A stretch of DNA of 14,006 nucleotides from Alphaproteobacteria bacterium UBA1002 (GTDB taxonomy: Bacteria > Pseudomonadota > Alphaproteobacteria > Rickettsiales > UBA998): NCBI GenBank assembly GCA_002291845.1, contig DBAU01000040.1, forward strand, positions 1 through 14,006. The letters run 5' to 3'. The translations under genes were made by a program, and so were the position numbers. Shown here piece by piece: positions 1 to 6,031 of the stretch. Position 1 is the stretch's first letter. Each line of letters begins with the position of its first letter. Under the pieces are notes generated by a model. That model was not told where the DNA came from and did not search any database. It saw only the letters and a program-made list of their open reading frames with translations.

Positions 1-1006
1 TCGTCCAGGCGAAGATGGAGGCAATCGGGTTGGTCGAGGTCGGCTTGCCCTGCTGGTGCTGGCGGTAATGGCGGGTCACCGTGCCGTGTGCGGCTTCGGT
101 TTCCACCGTATTCCCATCCGGCGTAATGAGCACCGAGGTCATCAGGCCGAGCGAGCCAAAGCCCTGCGCCACCACATCGGACTGCACGTCGCCATCGTAG
201 TTTTTGCATGCCCAGACGAAGCCGCCGTCCGATTTGATGGCAAAGGCCACCAGATCATCGATCAGCCGGTGCTCGTAGGACAGCCCCGCCGCTTCAAACT
301 TCGTCTTGAACTCGCTGTCATAGACGCGCTGGAAGATGTCCTTAAACCGCCCGTCGTATTTTTTGAGAATGGTGTTTTTGGTCGAGTGATAGACCGGGTA
401 GCCAACGCCGAGCGCATAGTTGAAGCAGGCGCGGGCAAAGCCCTCAATCGAGCTGTCGAGGTTGTACATGGCCATGGCCACGCCGCCGCCGGGGAAGTCA
501 TAGACCTTATGCTGCTGCGGCTGGCCGCCCTCCGGCGTGAAGGTCAGCGTCAGCGTGCCCTTGCCCTCCACCACGAAATCGGTCGCGCGGTACTGATCGC
601 CAAACGCATGACGGCCGACGATGATCGGCTTTTCCCAGCCCGGCACGTAGCGCGGGATGTTCTTGCAGATAATCGGCGCGCGAAAGATGGTGCCATCCAG
701 AATGTTGCGGATGGTGCCGTTCGGCGATTTCCACATCTGCTTGAGGCCGAATTCCTTCACCCGCGCTTCGTCCGGCGTGATGGTCGCGCATTTCACGCCG
801 ACGCCATACTGCTTGATCGCCTTGGCGGCATCGACCGTCACCTGATCGTCAGTGGCGTCGCGGTGCTCGATGGAGAGGTCATAATATTTCAGGTCCACAT
901 CAAGGTGAGGCAGGATGAGCTTTTCCTTAATCATCGCCCAGATGATGCGGGTCATTTCATCGCCATCCAGCTCAACCAGCGGCGTTTTTACCTGAATTTT
1001 AGCCAT
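1..1006 (-). CDS. icd: NADP-dependent isocitrate dehydrogenase, C-terminus cut by window edge
   Basis: Catalyses oxidative decarboxylation of isocitrate to 2-oxoglutarate with reduction of NADP+ in the cytosolic TCA cycle. About 335 codons are present, starting MAKIQVKTPLVELDGDEMTR; roughly 70 C-terminal residues lie beyond base 1, judged against the usual length of about 405. The sequence is the eukaryote-like homodimeric type common in alphaproteobacteria, not the E. coli type. Visible motifs are KSPNGTIRNILDGTIFRAPI (substrate loop), HSTKNTILKKYDGRF, the metal-binding stretch LIDDLVAFAIKSDGGFVWAC and EAAHGTVTRHYR near the coenzyme site. The start is fixed by AGGAG at 1014-1018, 7 bases before the ATG. 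It lies 81 bases downstream of the TauE/SafE gene on the same strand, so read-through is possible. A weak TTGCCA/CATAAA pair at 1055-1060 and 1030-1035, spaced 19, might give it its own promoter. The assignment is secure. Confidence 0.97.
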   Translation of the reverse strand, partial: MAKIQVKTPLVELDGDEMTRIIWAMIKEKLILPHLDVDLKYYDLSIEHRDATDDQVTVDAAKAIKQYGVGVKCATITPDEARVKEFGLKQMWKSPNGTIRNILDGTIFRAPIICKNIPRYVPGWEKPIIVGRHAFGDQYRATDFVVEGKGTLTLTFTPEGGQPQQHKVYDFPGGGVAMAMYNLDSSIEGFARACFNYALGVGYPVYHSTKNTILKKYDGRFKDIFQRVYDSEFKTKFEAAGLSYEHRLIDDLVAFAIKSDGGFVWACKNYDGDVQSDVVAQGFGSLGLMTSVLITPDGNTVETEAAHGTVTRHYRQHQQGKPTSTNPIASIFAWT

Positions 1007-1087
1007 CGTTTTACTCCTGTCGGTTGGCCTTTATGTGGCGCAGCAGGGCGGGCTTGGCAAGGGGAAATACGGACTATGTCTTGTGCT

Positions 1088-1831
1088 TTAGAAAAGCCGT
1101 AAGGCCAGATCGCGCAGACTCAGGCCCATGATGACCAGCGCTACCAGCACCATGATCGCCTTCGCCGGAATGCGCTTTGCAGCGTAGGCGGCCAGCGGCG
1201 CCGCCGCAACCCCGCCAACAATCAAGCCGGCGCTGATCGGCCACAACTCCTGCAGCCCGAGCGTCAGGATGAATGTCGCTGAAACCGTGGATGTCACGAA
1301 GAACTCGGCCATGTTCGCTGAGCCGATGGCCAGGCGCGGCTCCGCGCCCTTGCCGACCAGCGTGGAGGTCACCATCGCGCCCCAGCCGCCGCCACCGACC
1401 GCATCGAGGAAGCCGCCAAGCAAGCCGAGCAGGCGCACGTGCTTCTGCGGCACGCCCTCCGGCGGCGCATGGCGCAGCGCTTTGTAGAGAATCACCAGCG
1501 CCATACCAAACAGATACACGCTCACCAGCGGGCGCAGCTGCTCACCCGGGCTGGCGCTGAGCAGATACGCCCCCACCGCGCCGCCAAGCATCCCCGGCAG
1601 GATGAGACGCTTGAGCAGGGAGCGGTCCACATTCTGCAGCCGCCAATGGGCCAGCCCCGACGCGCCGGTGGTAAACACCTCCGCGGCGTGCACGCTGGCG
1701 CTGGCCAGGGCCAACGGGGTACCGGTGCTGAGCAGAATGCTGGTGGCGGTGAGGCCATACGCCATGCCGATGGCCCCATCCACTAGCTGCGCGCCAAAGC
1801 CAATCAGCACAAAATAGAAAAAATCCGACAT
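1088..1831 (-). CDS. TauE/SafE family membrane permease (putative sulfite or anion exporter)
   Basis: A 247-residue, very hydrophobic inner-membrane protein of the TauE/SafE (DUF81) family. Members move small sulfur or organic anions across the membrane; the substrate here cannot be read from sequence. The N-terminal segment FGAQLVDGAIGMAYGLTA and the mid-protein LGGFLDAVGGGGWGAMVTS are the two family repeats. Both sit at the start of half-molecules of about four membrane segments, giving roughly seven or eight helices. The glycine-rich AVGGGGWG turn is typical. The length is normal for the short members of the family. The upstream GGCGGG next to the ATG is only a weak ribosome binding site. 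Another ATG 8 bases upstream is out of frame. No sulfur-metabolism gene is adjacent, so context does not refine the substrate. Confidence 0.9.
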   Translation of the reverse strand: MSDFFYFVLIGFGAQLVDGAIGMAYGLTATSILLSTGTPLALASASVHAAEVFTTGASGLAHWRLQNVDRSLLKRLILPGMLGGAVGAYLLSASPGEQLRPLVSVYLFGMALVILYKALRHAPPEGVPQKHVRLLGLLGGFLDAVGGGGWGAMVTSTLVGKGAEPRLAIGSANMAEFFVTSTVSATFILTLGLQELWPISAGLIVGGVAAAPLAAYAAKRIPAKAIMVLVALVIMGLSLRDLALRLF

Positions 1832-1932
1832 CCCGCCATGCCTAGCCCAAATGGCATAGGGAGAAAAGATTTATCGTCGCGGGAGCGTAAGGGACGAGGG
1901 GCGAAATGTATCGGCTTTTTGTACTGGCGAAG

Positions 1933-2424
1933 TCAGCGGGCGCGGCCTGATGTCTTTGCCTTCGGGTTCAGCTGGCTATCCAGGCAGAGCTTGAAGCGCT
2001 GCAAATCGGCGAGAAGCGGGTCGCCATGGCGCGTCATTTCCTCTTCCGCCCGATGCATCAGATAGCCCGCCAGTTTCAACGTCTCTAAGGCGCTGTCGAT
2101 CTGTGGCGCGGAAAACGCTGGGGACCGCTCTTGCCGATTTCTGGTCACTCGCACGGCAAACACGTTTCCATCTATAGGACGAAAAGAATATGCATGAGAC
2201 TCAGCTTGCTTTTCACCCAGAGGCTTCGCCACGCTCGGCTCGCAGCCAATGACGGCAATGGCCGTCACCAGCGGCTTTATGGTTTCATTCTGCAATAACC
2301 GTTTCAACGCGGGCACCCCCACTTCGCGGCACACCGTCGCCGCCTCGGCGGGCGTCATGAAATTGCCCCACCGGGTGGTATCAATCTGCGCCAGCGCTTC
2401 CTCTGCGTGAGTATTATGATGCAT
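1933..2424 (-). CDS. Hypothetical protein, about 163 residues
   Basis: I do not recognise this protein. It is soluble and has no signal peptide or membrane segment. The N-terminal part contains LAQIDTTRWGNFMTPAEAA and a CREVGVPALKRLLQNETIKP helix-like stretch. The C-terminal part, TLKLAGYLMHRAEEEMTRHG then DLQRFKLCLDSQLN, looks helical and may form a coiled coil. GGAGG at 2430-2434 marks a real translation start. Two adjacent ATGs follow: 2424 is 5 bases from the GGAGG and preferred, 2427 is only 2 bases away. It reads in the same direction as the TauE/SafE gene, about 100 bases upstream of it, and diverges from the AT-rich island. Base composition matches the chromosome. It is probably a real gene because of the strong RBS and long open frame, but its function is unknown. 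Confidence 0.7.
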   Translation of the reverse strand: MHHNTHAEEALAQIDTTRWGNFMTPAEAATVCREVGVPALKRLLQNETIKPLVTAIAVIGCEPSVAKPLGEKQAESHAYSFRPIDGNVFAVRVTRNRQERSPAFSAPQIDSALETLKLAGYLMHRAEEEMTRHGDPLLADLQRFKLCLDSQLNPKAKTSGRAR

Positions 2425-2515
2425 CATTACCTCCGCGTTCCAACCTAAACCACGCAGGTTACAAGATCATGACGAACAGGCAGGAGGGCCGTGGGAAGCA
2501 CCCGCTCATGGGCGT

Positions 2516-2554
2516 GCTTTCTGGCGTAAGCCACCCGAAGGCGAAGGGTGGTGC
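2516..2554. repeat. Hairpin-forming repeat, left copy (partner at 4107-4151)
   Basis: The first 25 bases (2516-2540) match 4107-4131 exactly, and the next 14 (2541-2554) match 4138-4151 exactly. The right copy has one extra hexamer, CCGAAG. Inside the copy, CCACCC (2531-2536) can pair with GGGTGG (2546-2551) over a 9-base loop. Just upstream, AAGCAC (2496-2501) can pair with GTGCTT (2514-2519), so the region can form two hairpins in tandem. Similarity to the right copy continues patchily for several bases, where the right copy is the 3' end of tRNA-Leu. It is either a dispersed palindromic element or an attachment-site-like duplication. Confidence 0.8.
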
Positions 2555-2686
2555 ACCCGCGCGGAAAAACTTCGAACCGGATTATTCAATTTCTCGAGAT
2601 TTTACAAGGGATAGGAAAATTGCTCAAGCCTTTAGAAGGAATTATGATAATGCATAATGGTTAATGATTTTTTATCACAAATCCAG

Positions 2687-2702
2687 TACAATCAATAACA
2701 TG
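2687..2702 (+). promoter_or_regulatory. Candidate -10 box for leaderless methyltransferase mRNA
   Basis: TACAAT (2687-2692) matches the sigma-70 -10 consensus at five of six bases and is followed by 7 bases and then ATG at 2700. Transcription would start at or next to the ATG. No Shine-Dalgarno sequence is present. No good -35 hexamer is visible at 16-18 bases, and the region is AT-rich, so a chance match is possible. Confidence 0.4.
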
Positions 2703-3686
2703 CCAAGACACGAAAATGACATTCCTGAAAGCGATATTATTTCTATAGCTACTTTTGCCGTGCCTAAATTTCCTGAAAATTCAGCGATTATAGTTAAACG
2801 CAAAGGCTATAAAACCGAACAAATTAGTGGGGCTGAAATAGTTGCTGCAATTAATGCCTTTGCAGATACGGACAATAATGGAAAAAATCGTATAATCAGC
2901 CCAGCACTTGAGCGTCAGGTTAAGGAAGATTTATCGATATTGTTCGCATCAGTTGACGCTAAGAAAGCAAGTTATACTCCAAAAATACAAATTCCTGGGC
3001 TTGCTCCAAGTGCCCCTGATGTTAAAGTCGCTGATGTATTGGTGCGCGATGTGCAGGGCATAAGAAGCCGTGTCGCGCAGGAAGTTATGAAATCTCTTGA
3101 TGCTCTCGAGATCAACATTGATGGGAAGAAAGTATTGGATGTAGGAACGCGCACTGGCGAGAATGCCAAGTTGATGCGAGAGCGCGGGGCTGATGTTTAC
3201 GCTGTTGAGCCCGACACTAGCAGTTTAAATCAAGCCATAAAGCTTGGAAATATCGAACAGGAGAAGGCTTTTCCTGTGCTTCTGCAAGATATGCCTGAAG
3301 AACATAAAGGCACGTTTGATGTTGCTACTTGTTTTCTCTGGAACATACCCTTCGCAGAACGAGAAAATTTTACTCGCTCATTGGCTCAAGCAATTAAACC
3401 TACAGGACAAGTCATAATAGGCGCGTCTGATGATGTGTATGTAGACAGAAGTTCCGATATAAATGTTGAAGGTCTTTTGAGGCGGCATTTTCATTCCGTA
3501 AAACGAGTCGAGACTAATGGCACTAATAAATGTCTTTTTAGTTGCTCTGATCCAAGAGAGGTAGCCGTTGAAGCTCATTCAGCTGTAGCAAGATTTGCTC
3601 TTAGTGGTGATGGCTCTGGACATTTTCGTGGCGGCAATCGTACCGCCCCTAAACCTAGAGATGGTGGTTGGGCTGAAAATAGTTAG
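2700..3686 (+). CDS. SAM-dependent class I methyltransferase, probably horizontally acquired
   Basis: A 328-residue protein with a Rossmann-type methyltransferase core in its second half. Motif I is VLDVGTRTGE at about residues 145-154, the acidic residue after beta-2 is in AVEPD at about 168-172, and the motif IV region is FDVATCFLWNIPF at about 206-218. The first 120 residues match nothing I recognise. They contain TEQISGAEIVAAINAF and an ISPALERQVKEDLSILFASV helix-like stretch, perhaps a partner- or substrate-binding domain. The substrate is unknown. The gene is strikingly AT-rich, with A/T-ending codons, unlike the GC-rich genes on both sides, which suggests transfer. I chose the ATG at 2700 because of the TACAAT box just upstream; an in-frame ATG at 2664 would add 12 residues and also lacks an RBS. 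It has no co-directional neighbour. Confidence 0.75.
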   Translation: MPRHENDIPESDIISIATFAVPKFPENSAIIVKRKGYKTEQISGAEIVAAINAFADTDNNGKNRIISPALERQVKEDLSILFASVDAKKASYTPKIQIPGLAPSAPDVKVADVLVRDVQGIRSRVAQEVMKSLDALEINIDGKKVLDVGTRTGENAKLMRERGADVYAVEPDTSSLNQAIKLGNIEQEKAFPVLLQDMPEEHKGTFDVATCFLWNIPFAERENFTRSLAQAIKPTGQVIIGASDDVYVDRSSDINVEGLLRRHFHSVKRVETNGTNKCLFSCSDPREVAVEAHSAVARFALSGDGSGHFRGGNRTAPKPRDGGWAENS

Positions 3687-3795
3687 AACCGCTCATCTAT
3701 TTGATTTGCCTAATTTCTATCCGAATCCATGCAAATTGGGTATCGGAAAGTTAGAACCAGAGCCAACTCAGGCTCCTGAAAGTAATGGACCCGTA

Positions 3796-4038
3796 TTACC
3801 AGAATCTTTTCTTTGCAAATGCCTGCCCCGATCCTGTTTTCAAGTAGTGCTCGAATTCCTGAGCCGTGCGTTTATTGGCAAAGGCGTGATAGCTGACAAG
3901 CTCCCACGGCACAAACTTACTGGTGTGAACAGACTTTCCGGCGTTATGATCGGAGATTCGTTGCTTTAAATCTTCAGAGAAGCCGATATAGGTTTTGTCT
4001 GGCGAGGACACGCTACGAATCAGATAAACGTAGTACAT
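3796..4038 (-). CDS. Small GIY-YIG nuclease domain protein
   Basis: An 80-residue single-domain GIY-YIG protein of the YhbQ/UPF0213-like type. The N-terminus MYYVYLIRSV is the GIY strand and KTYIGFSEDLKQRISDHN holds the YIG strand and the catalytic-type Arg. HTSKFVPWELVSYHAF follows, and the metal-binding-type Glu lies in AQEFEHYLK. All core positions are present, so it may be an active nuclease. Family members cut or nick DNA, but the role of the stand-alone small forms is poorly defined. The RBS is weak (GTAGGT next to the start). It sits in the repeat-bounded AT-rich segment, converges with the methyltransferase gene and lies just downstream of tRNA-Leu on the same strand. The 109 bases between the two genes (3687-3795) hold nothing I can identify. 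Confidence 0.88.
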   Translation of the reverse strand: MYYVYLIRSVSSPDKTYIGFSEDLKQRISDHNAGKSVHTSKFVPWELVSYHAFANKRTAQEFEHYLKTGSGQAFAKKRFW

Positions 4039-4106
4039 ACCTACCCCAGTCCCCCTACGCTAACGCTTCGGGCGACACTCTTTCGCCATAAAGTCGCCTT
4101 CACGCG

Positions 4107-4151
4107 GCTTTCTGGCGTAAGCCACCCGAAGCCGAAGGCGAAGGGTGGTGC
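4107..4151. repeat. Hairpin-forming repeat, right copy, running into tRNA-Leu 3' end
   Basis: The partner of 2516-2554 in the same orientation. It carries three tandem hexamers ending in CGAAG, while the left copy carries two, so they differ by one hexamer. CCACCC and GGGTGG flank the hexamers and can pair. Its last six bases (4146-4151) overlap the encoded CCA end, discriminator and last acceptor base of tRNA-Leu. The stretch 4041-4106 next to it contains a further short inverted pair, GGCGA and TCGCC, and no gene. Confidence 0.8.
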
Positions 4152-4232
4152 CCCCGGTCGGACTCGAACCGACACGTCCTTGCGGACACAAGATTTTGAG
4201 TCTAGCGCGTCTACCAATTCCACCACAGGGGC
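4146..4232 (-). tRNA. tRNA-Leu(CAA)
   Basis: An 87-base tRNA with the long variable arm of class II tRNAs. The acceptor stem pairs GCCCCTG (4226-4232) with CGGGGGC. The D-arm stretch TGGTGGAATTGGTAGACGC is typical of tRNA-Leu. The anticodon CAA lies at 4196-4198 in the loop CTCAAAA. The variable arm GTCCGCAAGGAC forms a short stem, and the T arm GTCGGTTCGAGTCCGAC is complete. The discriminator is A, and CCA is encoded at 4146-4148. It reads UUG codons. A protein-like frame across it (beginning MVELVDALDSKSC) is the usual spurious translation of this tRNA. Confidence 0.96.
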
Positions 4233-4247
4233 ACAGGGCGGAGTTGC

Positions 4248-4275
4248 ATCATAGGCCGCCGCCCGTCGTCGTCAA
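4248..4275 (-). promoter_or_regulatory. Sigma-70 promoter of tRNA-Leu
   Basis: On the minus strand, TTGACG (4270-4275) lies 16 bases from TATGAT (4248-4253); each matches its consensus at five of six positions. Transcription would start near 4241, about 9 bases before the mature tRNA 5' end at 4232. It fits the divergent gap between the tRNA and dsbB. Confidence 0.7.
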
Positions 4276-4331
4276 CGGTTTTGGCATGCTGGGGGCTTGG
4301 GTTTGAGACGCGATTGCGCTACCATCGGGCC

Positions 4332-4841
4332 ATGCTGAGCTTACGTCTGTTTCAATCCTATCATCCGGATACCCTGGCGGCCCTGCTGGCGGCGGGGGCG
4401 CTGGGTGGTGCGCTGCTCTCGCAATATGGCTTCGGCTATCGCCCGTGCGATCTGTGCGTGCTGCAGCGCTATCCCTATGCCGCCATCGCGGTGATCGGGG
4501 TGGCCAGCTACCTGCTCGCGGCGCGGCGGCCACGGCTGGCGCGGGCGCTGCGCGGCCTGATCATCGCGCTTTTCGTGCTGGAAGCCGCCCTGGCCGCCTA
4601 CCATGTGGGCGTGGAACAGGGCTGGATTGCCGGGCCAAGCGCCTGCTCAGGTGGCACCACGGCCACTTCGCTTGAGGCACTGCGCGCCCAGCTGCTCAGC
4701 GCGCCGCTGGTTTCCTGCCGCGATGTCCGTTTTTCATTCCTTGGGCTGTCCATGGCGGCGTGGAACATACTCTATGCACTGGCAAGCGGCGCGGCGCTGA
4801 CCTATGTCATGAGGAAACAAACACCACGAGCGCACCCATGA
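4332..4841 (+). CDS. dsbB: Disulfide bond formation protein DsbB family
   Basis: Inner-membrane oxidoreductase that reoxidises periplasmic DsbA and passes the electrons to ubiquinone. The 169-residue protein has the expected four membrane segments. The first cysteine pair, PCDLC (C39, C42), sits in the first periplasmic loop and is followed by QRYPY with the conserved Arg46 near the quinone site. The second loop carries C105 (SACSGG) and C129 (VSCRD), so both redox pairs are intact. I chose ATG 4332; an upstream in-frame TTG at 4281 would add 17 unlikely residues. A weak TTGGGT/TACCAT promoter-like pair (4297-4302, 4320-4325, spacing 17) ends 6 bases before the ATG. The stop overlaps the coq7 start as ATGA, so the two are translationally coupled. 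No dsbA is seen in the window. Confidence 0.9.
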   Translation: MLSLRLFQSYHPDTLAALLAAGALGGALLSQYGFGYRPCDLCVLQRYPYAAIAVIGVASYLLAARRPRLARALRGLIIALFVLEAALAAYHVGVEQGWIAGPSACSGGTTATSLEALRAQLLSAPLVSCRDVRFSFLGLSMAAWNILYALASGAALTYVMRKQTPRAHP

Positions 4842-5371
4842 GCCTGCCTGGAGACCTTCCCCCCGCCGAGGACCTGGCGCGGATGATCCGCGTCAATCAT
4901 GCCGGCGAATATGGCGCCCGCCGCATTTATGAGGGCCAGCTGGCCGTGCTGCGCGGCACCCCGTCCTATGCCACCATCGCGGAGATGCAGGCGCAGGAGC
5001 AGGAGCATCTGGAGACCTTCGAGCGGCTGCTCAATGAACGCCGCGTGCGCCCCACCGCGCTGCTGCCGCTGTGGCATGTCGGCGGGTTCCTGCTGGGTGC
5101 GGCCACTGCGCTGCTCGGCGAAAAAGCCGCCATGGCCTGCACGGTGGCGGTGGAAGAGGTGATCGACCAGCATTACGCCGCGCAGGAAAGCCGCCTTGGC
5201 GCGGAGGAAGCGCCCCTGCGCGACACCATCGCCCGCTTCCGCGCCGATGAGCAGGCGCATCACGATACCGGTCTTGCCCACGGGGCCGAGGACGCGCCGC
5301 TCTACCGCCTGCTGCATACGGGCATTTCAGGCATCACCCGTAGCGCAATCTGGCTCTCCACGCGGCTGTGA
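4838..5371 (+). CDS. coq7: Coq7-type demethoxyubiquinone hydroxylase
   Basis: A membrane-associated di-iron monooxygenase that hydroxylates demethoxyubiquinol late in ubiquinone biosynthesis. The 177-residue protein has the full ferritin-like ligand set: E24 in NHAGEYGARRIYEGQ, E54 and H57 in EQEHLETF, E106 or E107 in VAVEEVIDQH, and E138 and H141 in ADEQAHHD. The hydrophobic segment LWHVGGFLLGAATALLGEKAA (about 79-99) matches the membrane-contacting helix of the family. The length is normal for the bacterial form. The start ATG overlaps the dsbB stop (ATGA at 4838-4841), so I use it and not any upstream codon of the longer open frame. Together with dsbB it forms a quinone-linked pair. Confidence 0.93.
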   Translation: MSLPGDLPPAEDLARMIRVNHAGEYGARRIYEGQLAVLRGTPSYATIAEMQAQEQEHLETFERLLNERRVRPTALLPLWHVGGFLLGAATALLGEKAAMACTVAVEEVIDQHYAAQESRLGAEEAPLRDTIARFRADEQAHHDTGLAHGAEDAPLYRLLHTGISGITRSAIWLSTRL

Positions 5372-5403
5372 CACACCCCTTGCGCGGGCTGCATGTCGGT
5401 TAT

Positions 5404-5435
5404 GCCGCACGATCTATTTACAGCCTCCGTGCGGC
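5404..5435 (+). other. Intergenic hairpin between coq7 and the small downstream gene
   Basis: GCCGCACG (5404-5411) and CGTGCGGC (5428-5435) form a perfect 8-bp inverted repeat with a 16-base loop. No U-tract follows, so it is not a classic terminator. It may be an RNA processing or stability element, or a dispersed palindrome. It argues that 5372-5475 is non-coding. Confidence 0.6.
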
Positions 5436-5475
5436 TTGCTATCCAGTAGGTGAAGGCACGTTGGGGAAGGAAGGC

Positions 5476-5625
5476 ATGCTGTACGATTTTGCAGGCGTCG
5501 AGCCTTCACTGGAAGAACTGATGGAAGATCCGATTTTTCACGTTCTACGTCAATATGATGGGCTTCCTGTTGACTGGCCTGAATGGCGCGCATGGCTTGA
5601 TGAATCTGCCCGCCGCGCCGCGTAA
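5476..5625 (+). CDS. Small acidic hypothetical protein, 49 residues
   Basis: A short acidic protein with the pattern LEELMEDPIFHVLRQYDGLP then WPEWRAWLDE. It resembles small uncharacterised alphaproteobacterial proteins with an E-DPI-x3-L-x3-DG core, but I cannot name a function. There is no signal peptide or membrane segment. Start choice: the ATG at 5476 follows GGAAGGAAGG (5465-5474), a good Shine-Dalgarno sequence. An in-frame GTG at 5368 overlaps the coq7 stop and would add 36 residues, but that stretch spans an 8-bp-stem hairpin and looks non-coding. Probably the last gene of the dsbB-coq7 transcript. Confidence 0.65.
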   Translation: MLYDFAGVEPSLEELMEDPIFHVLRQYDGLPVDWPEWRAWLDESARRAA

Positions 5626-5643
5626 CTCTTGCGATTCCAAGAG
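5626..5643 (+). terminator. Short hairpin after the small gene; possible weak terminator
   Basis: CTCTTG (5626-5631) and CAAGAG (5638-5643) form a 6-bp stem with a 6-base loop directly after the TAA stop. No run of T follows, so intrinsic termination would be weak. It may instead protect the 3' end. Confidence 0.35.
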
Positions 5644-5663
5644 GATGAATTTCAACGTTTTCG

Positions 5664-5680
5664 TCATGAATATTTCATGA
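5664..5680. promoter_or_regulatory. 17-base perfect palindrome upstream of lipoprotein promoter (candidate operator)
   Basis: TCATGAA (5664-5670) and TTCATGA (5674-5680) are separated by TAT. The site ends 21 bases before the -10 box at 5702, so it covers the -35 region of the 5715 gene. The position and symmetry suit a dimeric regulator. No regulator gene is nearby to suggest which. Confidence 0.45.
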
Positions 5681-5698
5681 GGCAGCCCCGTGGCCCCA

Positions 5699-5717
5699 TG
5701 CTATACTTTGTTCCATG
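5699..5717 (+). promoter_or_regulatory. Extended -10 promoter placing transcription start at the ATG
   Basis: TG-C-TATACT (5699-5707) is an extended -10 element and is followed by 7 bases and the ATG at 5715. The -35 region (GAGGCA at 5679-5684) is poor, which extended -10 promoters tolerate. No ribosome binding site precedes the ATG, so a leaderless mRNA is likely. Confidence 0.55.
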
Positions 5718-5999
5718 AATAGTTCGCGTCCTTTTGCCATGGGATGGCTGCTGGCCCTTGCAGCCTTGCTTGCCTCCTGTCGCCCCATAGACTTGTATTA
5801 CGTAACCCCCTCTGGGCCGCCGGAGTATCAGCTCGGCTGGCAGGATGGCTGCGATACCGGCCTCTCCGCACAGGGTGGTTGGATGTATAAAATCATGTAT
5901 GGTTTCCGTAAGCGCCCGGAGATGGGCAATAACGAACTGTATAAGCAGGCATGGAACGAGGGCTTCACCTATTGCCGCTTCTCGATTGCGGCACCATAG
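5715..5999 (+). CDS. Small putative lipoprotein, 94 residues
   Basis: An N-terminal hydrophobic segment (about residues 9-20) is followed by the lipobox LASC with lipidated C22, so the mature protein should be membrane-anchored in the cell envelope. The residue after Cys is Arg, not Asp, which suits outer-membrane sorting. The mature part has a weak internal duplication: LGWQDGCDTG (about 40-49) and AWNEGFTYC (about 79-87) share a W-x-acid-G core. Its two cysteines, C46 and C87, could form a disulfide. I do not recognise the family. The gene has its own extended -10 promoter and no RBS. A longer open frame on the opposite strand (5664-6056) lacks these signals. Confidence 0.78.
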   Translation: MNSSRPFAMGWLLALAALLASCRPIDLYYVTPSGPPEYQLGWQDGCDTGLSAQGGWMYKIMYGFRKRPEMGNNELYKQAWNEGFTYCRFSIAAP

Positions 6000-6031
6000 G
6001 GCTTTTTGTCCCGTCACTGACTTGATATTCT

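Noticed and set aside
56..1102. A 348-codon plus-strand frame over icd
   Set aside because: It is antisense to unmistakable isocitrate dehydrogenase motifs and has no family features.
2469..2657. A 62-codon frame entering the AT-rich island
   Set aside because: Its first half is coded by the hairpin repeat, there is no RBS, and the rest shows no recognisable feature. It could be a relic, but I cannot support it as a gene.
3595..3969. A 124-codon plus-strand frame
   Set aside because: It overlaps the methyltransferase 3' end and runs antisense to the GIY-YIG gene; no start signal.
2700..4038. Restriction-modification system from the methyltransferase plus GIY-YIG pair
   Set aside because: The genes converge and are not co-transcribed, the methyltransferase shows no DNA-methylase signature I can see, and the GIY-YIG protein is a single small domain with no recognition region.
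4041..4226. Minus-strand frame starting MVELVDALDSKSC
   Set aside because: It is the common spurious translation across tRNA-Leu and the adjacent repeat.
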